Shown here piece by piece: positions 35,254 through 44,116 of a stretch of DNA of 64,000 bases. Each line of letters starts with the position of its first letter. Positions within the stretch are counted from its first letter, which is position 1. The notes under the pieces were generated by a model, which saw only the letters and a list, made by a program, of their open reading frames with translations, made no database searches and was not told where the DNA came from. The DNA is taken from the NCBI GenBank assembly GCA_965216025.1, contig CBDCEX010000016.1, positions 372,001 to 436,000 on the forward strand. Direction: 5' to 3'. The position numbers were made by a program, and so were the translations under genes. The stretch comes from JADFQT01 sp965216025 (lineage in GTDB: Bacteria > Chloroflexota > Dehalococcoidia > Lucifugimonadales > UBA3495).

Positions 35254-36526
35254 CAGGGCCTTTTCATTTTCTCAACATAGTATAAAGTTATTACCAGTTT
35301 AAGCGGGAGGGAAGGATGATGACTTTGAGAGAAACGCTGGATTTGGTGCCTGACTTCCGGAGTAGCCAAGGGCGACGCCACTCTTTGGGGGCGATCCTGG
35401 CCTTGGCCACCTGTGCCATGCTGTGCGGCGCCCGCAGCTTATACGCCATAGCTCAATGGGGGCGGGACCAAGGGGGTGCTACGGCGCAGCTTTTGGGGTT
35501 CAGCCAGGAGAAGACACCCTGCGTGGCCACCCTCCACCGGGTGTTCAAGGGCCTGGACGTGGCGGCCTTTGAGGCAGAAGTCGGCAACTGGCTGGCAAAT
35601 AGCGGGGTAGAGGCGGATGACCCCCTGTCCCTGGACGGGAAAACCTTGCGAGGGGTCCACGGCCAAGAGATACCCGGGGTCCATCTGGTGTCGGCCTACG
35701 CTAGCCGCGCTGGGGCAGTGCTGGCGCAGGTAGCTGCGCCGGGCAAAGGGGAAGAATTGGCGGCGGTCAAAGAAGTATTGGGCCAGGTACCCCTGAAGGG
35801 TCGGGTAGTAGTAGCTGATGCCTTACTGACCCAACGGAAAGTCTGTGAGCAGATTGTGGCAGGCGGCGGAGAGTATCTGCTGCCAGTTAAAGAGAATCAG
35901 CCCACCTTGCGCCGAGACCTGGAGGTGGCTTTTTCCCCTGCTAGGAACTGAGAGGGCTGGTGGGCCAACCGTACCTCCCTGGCTAGCAGCGGAGTGGCGA
36001 GCACGCGGGGCCAAGCTGACGGTCTGGGCCGATGCTCCAGTAAAGCGGCGTCATGGGCGGCTGGAGCGGCGAGAGTTGTGGGCCTTGGCCGACCCAGAGC
36101 TAAATGGCTACGTGGGCAGCGCTGGGACGGTCGGGGAAGCGTGGCCGCATCTGCAACAGGTGTGTCGGCTAGAGCGCCAGCGGGTCGTGAAGGGCAAGAA
36201 ACAGGTGGCTGTGAGCTATGCAATTAGCAGTCTCCCAGCCACTGATGCCGATGCGAGGCGATTGTTGAGCCTTTCCCGTGGGCACTGGGGCATCGAGAAC
36301 CGCCTCCACTGGGTACGGGATGTGACCTTCGACGAGGACCGCTCTCAGGTGCGCACTGGGGCCGCCCCTCAGGTTCTGGCGGGCCTGCGAAACCTGGTCA
36401 TCAGCTTGGTACGTCGGGCTGGGCATTCCAACGTAGCCGCTGCCCTACGCCGCCACAATGCCCATCTCAGCGAAGCTTTCGACATGATGGGCTTTACCTA
36501 CCAGGCAGGAGAATGAAAAGACCCTG
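35254..36526 (+). mobile_element. ISAs1-type insertion sequence (1273 bp) with 10-bp target duplication
   Basis: The left end reads CAGGGCCTTTTCATTTTCTC; the right end, inverted, reads CAGGGTCTTTTCATTCTC. Both flanks carry the same 10 bases, GGAGCAAACC (35244-35253 and 36527-36536), the target duplication expected for this family. One transposase gene fills the element. The near-identical ends and intact duplication point to a fairly recent insertion between the ROK kinase and threonine synthase genes. Confidence 0.92.
35316..36516 (+). pseudogene. ISAs1-family transposase, frameshifted
   Basis: The first frame (35316-35951) gives the N-terminal helical domain and the first DDE half, including SLDGKTLRG, VVADALLTQR and LPVKENQPTLRRD. 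It ends at TGA in GCTAGGAACTGA. The protein continues in the next frame (+1), open from 35845 and clearly homologous after about 35940: HGRLERRELWAL, VAVSYAISSLPA, the signature SRGHWGIENRLHWVRDVTF and a C-terminal NVAAALRRHNA. The frame change falls at 35920-35950. A sequencing error or programmed shift cannot be excluded, but this family normally uses one frame. Confidence 0.85.
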
Positions 36527-36630
36527 GGAGCAAACCGCCGCCAAGTTGCGCTTGGTTCATCTCCCTGTTAGAATTGCCCTTCCGCAACACCCGGAGGCGG
36601 GGGCAACCAGCCGGCTCGACTAGCTCCAGC

Positions 36631-36659
36631 TTGACATCGAAAATCGGCTTTGTTACTAT
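36631..36659 (+). promoter_or_regulatory. Sigma-70-type promoter of the threonine synthase operon
   Basis: TTGACA (36631-36636), a 17-base spacer and TACTAT (36654-36659) lie outside the insertion sequence and about 60 bases before the gene start at 36720. Confidence 0.65.
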
Positions 36660-36719
36660 CAGCCCAATCCGCAGGCCTATTCTCAGCCCTATCTCCTAGC
36701 TAGAAAATTCCTTATTCTA

Positions 36720-38042
36720 TTGGCTTGGCCAGATTCGGAGGATTTAAAAACATTGGCGTTTTTGAATGGCTTAAGGTGTCGGGAGTGTGGTAGGGAGTAC
36801 CCGGCTGAAGCCCTAAACGTTTGCGACTTTTGCTTCGGTCCCCTGGAAGTGGTTTACGACTACGCCACCATATCCGAGGTGGTGAGCCGCGACCGTATCT
36901 CCCAGGGTCCTTTGAGTATTTGGAGATACGCCGACCTGCTGCCGGCCGATTCCGATGAGCCGGTGGACATCATGGCCGGCTACACCCCGTTGATCAAGGC
37001 CAAGAACCTGGGCAAGCGGCTGGGCCTGAACAACCTGTACCTGAAAAACGATAGCGTAAACCCCTCCTTCTCCTTCAAAGACCGGCCGGTGTCGGTGGCC
37101 GCGACCAAAGCGGTCGAGTTCGGCTTCGACACCCTGGCCTGCGCCTCCACCGGCAACCTGGCCTGCAGCGTGGCTGCCCACGCGGCCCGGGCCGGCATTC
37201 GCTCCATTGTGTTCATTCCCTCGGACCTGGAGCGGGGCAAGGTCATCGGAGCGGCCATCTACGGTCCCACCCTGGTCGCGGTGGACGGCACCTACGACGA
37301 GGTCAACCGTCTTTGCAGCGAAATCGGGGACAACTACCCTTGGGCCTTCGTTAACATCAACATGCGCCCCTACTATGCCGAGGGCAGCAAGACTCTGGGA
37401 TACGAAGTGGCGGAGCAACTGGGCTGGCGCCTGCCGGATCATGTGGTTATTCCCTCGGCATCCGGCGCCATGTTCACCAAAATCTGGAAGGGCTTCAATG
37501 AGCTGGCATGCCTGGGTCTGCTGGAAGGCGTGGAGGCCCTCTCCTTTGGTCCGGACCAGAACACAGCGCACCACCCGGCCGTCACCACGCGAATGCACAT
37601 GACCCAGGCCGCGGGCTGCTCTCCCATCGCCACGGCCTGGCAGAACGGGCAGACCCAGGTCCGGCCAGTACGTCCCAACAGCATCGCCAAGTCTCTGGCC
37701 ATCGGCAACCCGGCCGACGGCATCTACGCCCTGCGAGTGCTGGAAGAATCCGGAGGCAGCGCCCAGATCGTACCCGAGGATCAGGTGGTTGACGGGATTA
37801 AACTGCTGGCCGAAACCGAGGGTATTTTTACCGAAACCGCCGGAGGCGTGGTGATGTCCGGCTTGCGGCACCTGGCCGAGTCTGGTGCCTTTGGTAAGGA
37901 CCAGCTCGTGGTGGTTTATATTACCGGCAACGGTCTCAAGACCCAGGAAGCCGTTGAAGAAGTGGTAAACCCGCTGTCGATAAGACCCACGCTAAGCTCC
38001 TTTGAAGAGGCTTTGCAGGACCGTCCCCTGGTAACAAGGTAG
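36720..38042 (+). CDS. thrC: Threonine synthase-like PLP enzyme with N-terminal zinc ribbon
   Basis: The 440-residue fold-type II PLP enzyme has an N-terminal ribbon (LRCRECGREYP, then NVCDFCFGPLEVVYD) and the PLP lysine in NPSFSFKDRPVSVAATKA. The phosphate-binding loop is ASTGNLACSVAAHAARAG. This fits threonine synthase, which converts O-phosphohomoserine to threonine. The start is TTG at 36720. The two small genes after it (NIL domain and ubiquitin-like sulfur carrier) also allow a sulfur-related reaction, such as thiocarboxylate-dependent cysteine or homocysteine synthesis, so the threonine role is likely but not certain. Confidence 0.85.
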   Translation: MAWPDSEDLKTLAFLNGLRCRECGREYPAEALNVCDFCFGPLEVVYDYATISEVVSRDRISQGPLSIWRYADLLPADSDEPVDIMAGYTPLIKAKNLGKRLGLNNLYLKNDSVNPSFSFKDRPVSVAATKAVEFGFDTLACASTGNLACSVAAHAARAGIRSIVFIPSDLERGKVIGAAIYGPTLVAVDGTYDEVNRLCSEIGDNYPWAFVNINMRPYYAEGSKTLGYEVAEQLGWRLPDHVVIPSASGAMFTKIWKGFNELACLGLLEGVEALSFGPDQNTAHHPAVTTRMHMTQAAGCSPIATAWQNGQTQVRPVRPNSIAKSLAIGNPADGIYALRVLEESGGSAQIVPEDQVVDGIKLLAETEGIFTETAGGVVMSGLRHLAESGAFGKDQLVVVYITGNGLKTQEAVEEVVNPLSIRPTLSSFEEALQDRPLVTR

Positions 38043-38063
38043 GTCGCAAGAAGGTAGGTCCGA

Positions 38064-38306
38064 ATGGACAGGCAGCGGGTCAAGTTCATATTTGAAGGCG
38101 ACCAGGTAAAGGAGCCCATAATTTACCAGCTCGGCCGTAACTTTCATATCGTAACCAACATTCGCCGCGCGGAAGTGCAGGAAAACTTGGGTTGGGTAAT
38201 ACTGGAGTTGGACGGCGAAAAGGAAGAGATCGAGCGGGGATTGCAGTGGGTTAGCTCTACCGGAGTCCGGGTAGACCCGCTGAGCGGAGACGTGATAGAA
38301 GGCTAG
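38064..38306 (+). CDS. NIL-domain protein
   Basis: The 80-residue protein is a single NIL domain: VKFIFEGDQVKEPIIYQLGR, then FHIVTNIRRAEVQENLGW and VILELDGEKEEIERGLQWV. NIL domains occur at the C-terminus of methionine ABC-transporter ATPases and in proteins tied to sulfur amino-acid metabolism. As a stand-alone gene between threonine synthase and a ubiquitin-like carrier it probably has a regulatory or assembly role in sulfur transfer. Confidence 0.85.
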   Translation: MDRQRVKFIFEGDQVKEPIIYQLGRNFHIVTNIRRAEVQENLGWVILELDGEKEEIERGLQWVSSTGVRVDPLSGDVIEG

Positions 38307-38372
38307 CATGGCTCAGTGGCAGCGGTAAGTTCCATATTGGCCCCCGCCACTTCTAAAAAAGGAGTTCCCCAA

Positions 38373-38654
38373 ATGGGCGTCATGGTTCGCATTCCCACCC
38401 CTTTGCGCCGGATGACAAACGGACAGGATAAGCTGGAGATGGACGAATCCACTCTTTCGGTCATGATCGATAGTCTGGAAGCCAGCTATCCAGGCTTCAA
38501 AGAGCGGCTAATCGATGAAAATGGCGATCTGCGCTATTTTGTCAACATTTACCTCAACGGCGAAGACGTCCGGTTTCTCCAGGGACTGGACACCTCAACC
38601 AACTCCGGAGACGAGATCAGCATAGTACCCGCGGTGGCGGGCGGTGCCCAGTAG
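38373..38654 (+). CDS. MoaD/ThiS-like sulfur carrier ending in GG-Ala-Gln
   Basis: The 93-residue beta-grasp protein starts at 38373, decided by GGAG at 38361-38364; longer in-frame starts lack such a site. It contains VRIPTPLRRMTNGQDKLEMD, FVNIYLNGEDVRFLQGLDT and the C-terminus EISIVPAVAGGAQ. Sulfur carriers normally end in Gly-Gly, which becomes a thiocarboxylate. Here two residues follow the diglycine, so a protease (JAMM type in the known QbsE case) would have to trim it. No such protease is in the window. Confidence 0.85.
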   Translation: MGVMVRIPTPLRRMTNGQDKLEMDESTLSVMIDSLEASYPGFKERLIDENGDLRYFVNIYLNGEDVRFLQGLDTSTNSGDEISIVPAVAGGAQ

Positions 38655-38849
38655 TTAATAGCTTGCTGGGGATTCCTTCGATTGCTGCTGGTTGAAGCCT
38701 TTTTTACCCGGCGGACTCCCAACATAGCGATACCTCGCCGCGTTCCATATCCTTATTGGCCTGAACCTACTAAATCTCCGCAAGACTATAGTTCCAGGAG
38801 GCTATTTTGGTAAAGGAAAAACTCTTTTTTTTGGACCAGCCGTTCACCC

Positions 38850-39095
38850 ATGGTGATAGTGATAGTGATAATGATGATGATTCTGGCCATCGCCTGCGCT
38901 CCGTCGTCAATCGATCTATCCAACGCCACCGACGATGAGTTGGACACCGCCTGCAACGCACTGTCCAAAGTCGGCTATGACTATTACGAGTTGAACGTGC
39001 TGGCAATCGGTGGCCGGACATTGGAGGTTGCGGCCAGCATTCACACCGACCATGCCGGGCCGGACAAAACGCAAAAATTCTGCGAAGGAAGGTAG
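38850..39095 (+). CDS. Small putative lipoprotein (unrecognised)
   Basis: The 81-residue product begins with a very hydrophobic stretch (MVIVIVIMMMILAIAC) ending in a possible lipobox cysteine, followed by a small soluble domain (DDELDTACNALSKVGYDYYE). The first codons lie in a GTGATA/ATGATG microsatellite. No clear ribosome site precedes the ATG. The next gene starts three bases after its stop, suggesting co-translation. Confidence 0.5.
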   Translation: MVIVIVIMMMILAIACAPSSIDLSNATDDELDTACNALSKVGYDYYELNVLAIGGRTLEVAASIHTDHAGPDKTQKFCEGR

Positions 39096-39098
39096 GCT

Positions 39099-39293
39099 AT
39101 GCCACGCAAGAAGAAGCAGCGTGGACGGCCATCTACCAAGCCGATGCCGGAGCGCATAGACGCTACGCCGGAGCAGATTGCCGAGGCGTTCCTGCGATTG
39201 CCAGCGGACTATGAGTGGCAGTACACCAAAGGTGAGCCTAGCGGCTACCTCAAAGAGGATGCCAATGACAAGGAAACGGCAAAAGACGATTAG
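39099..39293 (+). CDS. Small basic/acidic hypothetical protein
   Basis: The 64-residue protein has a lysine/arginine-rich start (MPRKKKQRGRPSTKPMPERI) resembling an AT-hook-like tail, then a helical segment (TPEQIAEAFLRLPADYEWQY) and an acidic end. GAAGGAAGG lies before the ATG. It is coupled to the putative lipoprotein gene. No function is known. Confidence 0.55.
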   Translation: MPRKKKQRGRPSTKPMPERIDATPEQIAEAFLRLPADYEWQYTKGEPSGYLKEDANDKETAKDD

Positions 39294-39358
39294 GCTGCTT
39301 GTGTAGTTAGGTATGTAATTGCCTTTACAAAGGGACTAGGGGAAAAGAGCATCAACCA

Positions 39359-39428
39359 ATCGGGTAGGAGGAGGCCTCACGGCCCCCGTCCTCCCACACC
39401 ACCGGACGTACTCAGCGTATCCGGCGGT
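39359..39428 (-). ncRNA. Group II intron domains V and VI
   Basis: Domain V spans 39398-39428: on the minus strand ACCGCCGGA pairs with TCCGGTGGT over nine base pairs, with a two-base CG bulge before an upper UAC/GUA stem. Domain VI follows (39359-39397), with paired GGAGG/CCTCC and GGGGCC/GGCCTC arms and an A in CCTACCCGAT available as branch point. The intron 3' end would be at 39359. Confidence 0.75.
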
Positions 39429-39433
39429 TTCCT

Positions 39434-41017
39434 CTACTGATTCAACAGGCTGTACATTTCGGTCAGGGCGACGAGTCCCTGTTCCCTAAACCAAGCCAGG
39501 CTCATGGCTTCAGCCGCCTGAAGGCTGCCAGCCAGGCGCCACCAGCCTTTGCCAGACCCCGCCAGTAGCCAGGCCCGCCACTCCGGCACGCCCAGCCCCT
39601 GCAGAAAGTCCGCAATGGCTTTGGACCGTTTCCGCTGCTTCAGCCGTACGCAGCGCAGCTTTCGTCGAATCCACCCATCCAACCTGCTGAGGTGAGTCCG
39701 ACATTCCGCATAGCGGAAGTAGGTCACCCACCCCGTGAGGAAGGAGTTCAGTTCGTGGACCATCCCTTCAAGGCTGACGCCTCGGTTGCGTCGCGTGGTT
39801 CGCCGAATCCTCGCCTTCACGCGCTTCAGGCTTTCGGGCGCTAGGCCCAGCCGACCTCCGGGCAGCAGCCGATGCCCCAGGAACTTCCGTTCCCATACCG
39901 GGGCCACCGCACTTTTCTCCCGGTTTACGCGCAAGCGCAGCTTCCTTTCCAGAAAGTTGCTCACCGACGCCATTACTCGCTCCCCCGCAGCCTGCGACCG
40001 CACATAGATGTTGCAGTCATCGGCGTACCGGCAGAAGCGGTGCCCCCGGCGTTCCAACTCCTGGTCCAAGTCATCCAGTAGCAGATTGGACAGGAGCGGC
40101 GATAGTGGCCCTCCCTGCGGAGTCCCTTCGTATCGCTCGACGCACACCCCATTCTGCATCATCCCCGCTTCCAGGAAGCGCCGGACCATCCGCAGCAGGC
40201 GTTTGTCGGCGACTCTCCGGGCCAGGCAGGACATCAGGATGTCGTGGTTTACCCGGTCAAAGAATTTCTCCAAGTCCAGGTCTACCACGATTTCCCGCCC
40301 CTCCCCTACGTACTCCTGCGCCTGGCGCAGCGCCTAGTGGGCGTTTCGCCCGGGACGGAAACCGTAGCTTGACTCCGAAAAGGTTGGGTCCAATAGCGGG
40401 TCCAGCACCTGGAGGATGCCTTGCTGCACCAGGCGGTCCACCACCGTGGGGATGCCCAGTTGTCGCACTCCACCTCCCGGCTTGGGGATTTCCACTCCCC
40501 GCACCGGTTGCGGTTGGTAGCTGCCTTCCAGCAGCGTCGCCACTAGTTCCTCCCAGTGTTCCGCCAACCAGCCGCCCAGGTCATCCACGGTCATCCCGTC
40601 AACCCCCGGCGCTCCTTTGTTGGCTTTCACCCGCTGGTAGGCTCGGTTCAGGTTCTTTGGCTCTATCACCTCCTCCATCAAGGCTTCCGACAAGGCTCGT
40701 TTCCGCTCAGACGCCGTGGGCCCTTGCTGCTCCTCGTTCGCCCCAGTTCCGGTTCCGCCTTCACCAGGGACGCCGGGGCGCACGGCCTCCTCTCCCCACT
40801 CCAGGAGTGAGAGTTGGTAGACCGTGCCTTGCCGCCGCTCTATGCCCATCAAGTCCTCCCGACTGGCTCCTTGCAGTAGAGAATTCGGCCCTTCATCCCG
40901 ACCTGCCGGGACTACTATGGCCTCTGCTGACTTCTCCAGGGCCTTCCCCCACCGTTGCCGGTGCGGTAGTCGGGTCCTCCAGACAGCCCCAGAGACCTCC
41001 CAGGGTAAGCCGTGCAT
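39434..41017 (-). pseudogene. ltrA: Group II intron reverse transcriptase/maturase, amber-interrupted
   Basis: One frame of about 527 codons runs from 41017 to 39434 and is broken by a single TAG at 40336-40334, where the family has Gln (RNAH-stop-ALRQAQ). RT blocks are well kept: KGAPGVDGMTVDDLGGWLAE, SYGFRPGRNAH, VVDLDLEKFFDRVNHD, GTPQGGPLSPLLSNLLLDDL and the catalytic YADD in FCRYADDCNIYV. Domain X is present (LTGWVTYFRYA). No C-terminal HNH endonuclease is seen. A CAG-to-TAG change explains the stop, so loss of function is recent, or a suppressor or sequencing error is involved. Confidence 0.9.
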
Positions 41018-41273
41018 CCTTCCCTCGGTCCCCGCCGGATTTACCTGCGCACCTGTCCGAATAACTATTGGGCCGCCCCGTCCATTGCCGGGTTACCCCA
41101 CTGCGCCGGCCTTCTATCCGGTTCCTGTTCGTCGAGTCCAAGTTTTGCCATCAGCTTCCTTCAGATTCCACCTCACGATGGACACCCTTGCTTAGGCTAG
41201 CGGTTCCGGTCATCACGGCCCGCAGAGGACTTTCACCTCCAAGATGCACAGCATGCCTGGCACACAAATGTCA

Positions 41274-41296
41274 CCCCTCTCCCAGTGGGAGAGGGG
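41274..41296. repeat. Perfect hairpin next to the intron insertion site
   Basis: CCCCTCTCCC, loop AGT, then GGGAGAGGGG form a perfect 10-bp stem. The same hairpin family with a nine-pair stem occurs at 57364-57384. On the minus strand it is followed by TGACATTT and then the intron. Confidence 0.8.
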
Positions 41297-41410
41297 CCGG
41301 GGTGTGAAGGGTCTCACTCGCCATTTTCATCTTTAGGTGGCGCCCCACCGGAGCATGAACACTCGGAATGACCTGGGTCGTTGCGAGATAGCTACTTAAC
41401 AATGACTGTA

Positions 41411-42592
41411 CTAGACCCCTCGCGCCTGCAGCCACTTTTGTCGCTGCTCTCGTCGCGTTGCTTCATCGGTAGGGACATACCTGCTTAAGAATGATCCCCG
41501 GAACTCTTCAAAGCGTTCCTCGTTAATCGCCGACCGTATCTCCGCCATCAGCCTCTGGATAAACCGCAGGTTATGCACGCTGGCCAATCGCAAGCCCAAT
41601 ATCTCCTTGGCTTTGAAAAGATGCCACAGGTAGGCCGCTGAGTAACTCCGGCAGCAGTCACAATCGCACTCCGGATCAAGGGGCTGGTCCAGGTCGGCGA
41701 AGCGCCGGTTGCCGATGTTGACCCGGCCCTGAGCCGTGAACAGCGCTCCGTTCCGGGCCACCCGGGTGGGCAGCGCGCAGTCGAACAGGTCCACCCCCCG
41801 GGCCACCGACTCCACCAGGTCCTCCGGGGAGCCAACTCCCATCAGATAGCGGGGCTTATTCCGGGGCAACAGGTCCGACACCTGTTGAGTAACCTCATAC
41901 ATCCGAGCTTTCGATTCGCCCACTGCCAGACCGCCGATGGCGTAACCGGCGAAGGAAATGGCGGAGATGATGCCCGCCGACTCCTCCCGCAGGTCGCTAT
42001 AAGCCCCTCCTTGAACAATGCCAAAGAGAGCCTGCTCCTCCTCACGCTGGCAGGCTGAGTGGGTACGGTGGCAAACCTCGGCCCAACGGTGGGTGCGCTG
42101 CATGGCCTGCCGTACCGCCGCCTTGTCTTCGCCAAAGGCTATGCATTGGTCCAGGCACATGATAATGTCGGCGCCCAGGCCCTCCTGATTGCGGATGGCC
42201 AGCTCCGGTGTGAACCGGTGTTCACTGCCGTCGATGTGAGAGCGAAACCGGATGCCCTGCTCATCCACTCGCCGGAGCGACCCCATGCTGAAAACCTGAA
42301 ATCCTCCGCTATCGGTAAGGATGGGCCCGGTCCAACGCATAAACCGGTGCAGTCCGCCCAGGCGCTCTACCGAGGCCACGCCGGGCCGCAGGTACAGATG
42401 ATAGGCGTTGCAGAGCAGCATCTCGGTGCCCAGTTCCCGCACCTCCTCCGGTGTAAGCGTCTTCACGGTGGCCTGGGTAGCCACGGGCATAAAGGCTGGA
42501 GTTGCCACCCGGCCATGGGGAGTCACCAGCTCGCCGAGGCGGGCCCTGCCTTGAGTACTCTTTAAGCTAAAGGAGAAAGGGGTTTTCGGCAT
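41411..42592 (-). CDS. tgt: Queuine tRNA-ribosyltransferase (tRNA-guanine transglycosylase)
   Basis: The 393-residue protein swaps guanine-34 for the queuosine precursor in GUN-anticodon tRNAs. It has the substrate loop DSGGFQVFSMG, the catalytic region VARGVDLFDCALPTRVARNG, and the zinc site CDCDCC with the distal histidine in LRLASVHNLRF. I chose the ATG at 42592 (MPKTPFSFSLKS) because the family begins about here. An upstream GTG at 42640 adds 16 residues with no family match. Neither start has a strong ribosome site. It lies beyond the group II intron and is divergent from the TauE-type gene. Confidence 0.93.
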   Translation of the reverse strand: MPKTPFSFSLKSTQGRARLGELVTPHGRVATPAFMPVATQATVKTLTPEEVRELGTEMLLCNAYHLYLRPGVASVERLGGLHRFMRWTGPILTDSGGFQVFSMGSLRRVDEQGIRFRSHIDGSEHRFTPELAIRNQEGLGADIIMCLDQCIAFGEDKAAVRQAMQRTHRWAEVCHRTHSACQREEEQALFGIVQGGAYSDLREESAGIISAISFAGYAIGGLAVGESKARMYEVTQQVSDLLPRNKPRYLMGVGSPEDLVESVARGVDLFDCALPTRVARNGALFTAQGRVNIGNRRFADLDQPLDPECDCDCCRSYSAAYLWHLFKAKEILGLRLASVHNLRFIQRLMAEIRSAINEERFEEFRGSFLSRYVPTDEATRREQRQKWLQARGV

Positions 42593-42784
42593 CACACTCT
42601 GGAAAGGCTGGGGAAAAGTTGGGTTTCCGGGGCGACCCACAAGACTACCGGCTGGGTTGAGAACGGTCTATGAGAACGTGTTATTATTTTGGGGTTGCTT
42701 GCCACGGCTAGACAGGACTAGTTCAGTTTATCCTAACCTGCCACCCTTGACGGCCGCAACCGAATCTCCAAATAGTTTGCTGTT

Positions 42785-42988
42785 ATGTACGAAACGCTGA
42801 CCGAATTATTGAGGAGCCTGAGCAGTGACTCTCCCCTAATCTGGGCATTTTTGGTCCTGCTGGTGATAGCCGGAACCGGATTGCTCCTGCATTTTTTCTG
42901 GGAGGCAGTTCTCAAGGGGATCGGGACCCTCGTTCGAAGCCATCGCTCCTCAGGTCCGGGTCCCGGCCACAGCCCCGGTAGTAGTTAA
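42785..42988 (+). CDS. Small single-helix membrane protein
   Basis: The 67-residue product has a short polar start (MYETLTELLRSLSSDSPLIW), one strong helix (FLVLLVIAGTGLLLHFFW) and a Ser/Gly/Pro-rich basic tail. It ends nine bases before the TTG start of the exporter gene and may be an accessory to it. No family was recognised. Confidence 0.5.
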   Translation: MYETLTELLRSLSSDSPLIWAFLVLLVIAGTGLLLHFFWEAVLKGIGTLVRSHRSSGPGPGHSPGSS

Positions 42989-42996
42989 GGCTTACA

Positions 42997-44061
42997 TTGT
43001 TTTTCCCCAACGCCGAAGTCACCATAAACCCAGCCCTGCTCGTCTTGCTGGGGCTGGTTGTGGGGACGCTGGGCGGATTCTTCGGCGTGGGAGGCGGTTT
43101 CCTCATCACCGGAGGCCTGCTGGTCTTCGGCGTACCTCCCCTGTTCGCGGTGGGCACCGGGCTGACCCTGATCATGGGGTCCTCCATCATCAACACCCTG
43201 AAGCACCGGCGCCTGGGCCACGTGGATTACAAGCTGGGCTTGCTGATGGTCTGCGGGACCATACCCGGCGTGCTGTTGGCCGAGCGACTGAATGTTACGT
43301 TGGAAGCTGCCGGAATCGCCGGGCCGGTCATCCGCTACGTCTACGTGGTGTTCCTAACCTCGCTGGGCACATTCATAATCTACGACTACGTAAAATCCAG
43401 ACGCCGGGCGCAACAGTCTGGTGACGCCGTCACCACCTCGGGGCTATCCGGAAAGATTCAGTCCCTACGCCTTCCCCCCCATTCGATAAGAATTCCGGGG
43501 CTGGGGTCATGTCCAACCTACGTTTCATTACCCGTTTCGGGCATCGAGCGGATTTCGGTTTACCTTCCCATAACAGTGGGCTTGGGCGTCGGCTTCCTGG
43601 CTGGACTGCTGGGAGCCGGCGGCGGTTTCATCCTGATGCCCCTGTTAGTGTTCGTCCTGGGGGTTCCCACCACCGTGGCCATCGGGACAGACCTGTTCCA
43701 AATTATCATCACCGGGTCGGTGGGCACTTTTCGCTACGCCCTAGGCGACCACGTCGACCCTCTGATGGCGATAATCATGCTGGTTGCCGCCTCCGCCGGC
43801 TCGCAACTGGGCGCCACCGCTACCCGATATGTGGACGCTGGGAGGATACGGGTTCTCTATGGAATCACCGTTTTGAGCGGCAGCGTGGCGGTGGCGTTGA
43901 AACAGGCATCGGAGAGCAGCGCCGGTCTGGAATACTTGGGCGCAGTGGCCTCGGTGGTGCTCCTGGGAGTGGCCACAGTCATGTGCGGAGTGATAGCCGT
44001 GCTGCTGATACGGGCCAAACGAGAAGGGGCGCCCTCAAAACAAATTGACGGCGCCCCTTGA
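42997..44061 (+). CDS. TauE/SafE family (TSUP) sulfite/organosulfonate exporter
   Basis: The 354-residue membrane protein has the two related TSUP halves: GTLGGFFGVGGGFLITGGLL near the N-terminus and FLAGLLGAGGGFILMPLLVF after residue 200, each starting a four-helix bundle. A charged loop (residues about 130-175) divides them. The family exports sulfite, sulfoacetate and similar anions. The start is TTG at 42997, with no better alternative. The Apr/Sat genes about 5 kb away make a sulfite link plausible, though not shown. Confidence 0.85.
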   Translation: MFFPNAEVTINPALLVLLGLVVGTLGGFFGVGGGFLITGGLLVFGVPPLFAVGTGLTLIMGSSIINTLKHRRLGHVDYKLGLLMVCGTIPGVLLAERLNVTLEAAGIAGPVIRYVYVVFLTSLGTFIIYDYVKSRRRAQQSGDAVTTSGLSGKIQSLRLPPHSIRIPGLGSCPTYVSLPVSGIERISVYLPITVGLGVGFLAGLLGAGGGFILMPLLVFVLGVPTTVAIGTDLFQIIITGSVGTFRYALGDHVDPLMAIIMLVAASAGSQLGATATRYVDAGRIRVLYGITVLSGSVAVALKQASESSAGLEYLGAVASVVLLGVATVMCGVIAVLLIRAKREGAPSKQIDGAP

Positions 44062-44116
44062 CCTGTAGCTCCCCGGCATAAAAGAGTTGGGCTTGGCCTG
44101 CCTGCTAGTCTAATAT

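Larger units (their letters stand above)
39359..41265 (-). mobile_element. Group II intron (1907 bp)
   Basis: On the minus strand the element begins with GTGTGCCAGGCATG (41265 downward), the usual GUGYG-type 5' end. It is followed by a typical domain I start (CTTGGAGGTGAAAGTCCTC) and carries a reverse transcriptase/maturase gene. It ends with recognisable domains V and VI, closing at CCTACCCGAT (39359). Directly upstream of the 5' splice site is a perfect 10-bp hairpin (41274-41296) followed by TGACATTT. Insertion just after a terminator-like hairpin is characteristic of class C introns, and the protein lacks an endonuclease domain. I cannot assign the class with certainty. Confidence 0.85.

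Noticed and set aside
36813..37871. A 352-codon open frame opposite threonine synthase
   Set aside because: It is a GC-driven shadow of a well-supported gene; its product has no recognisable domain.
38853..38880. A microsatellite of GTGATA/ATGATG units as a phase-variation switch
   Set aside because: The units are imperfect and six or three bases long, so length change would not alter the frame.
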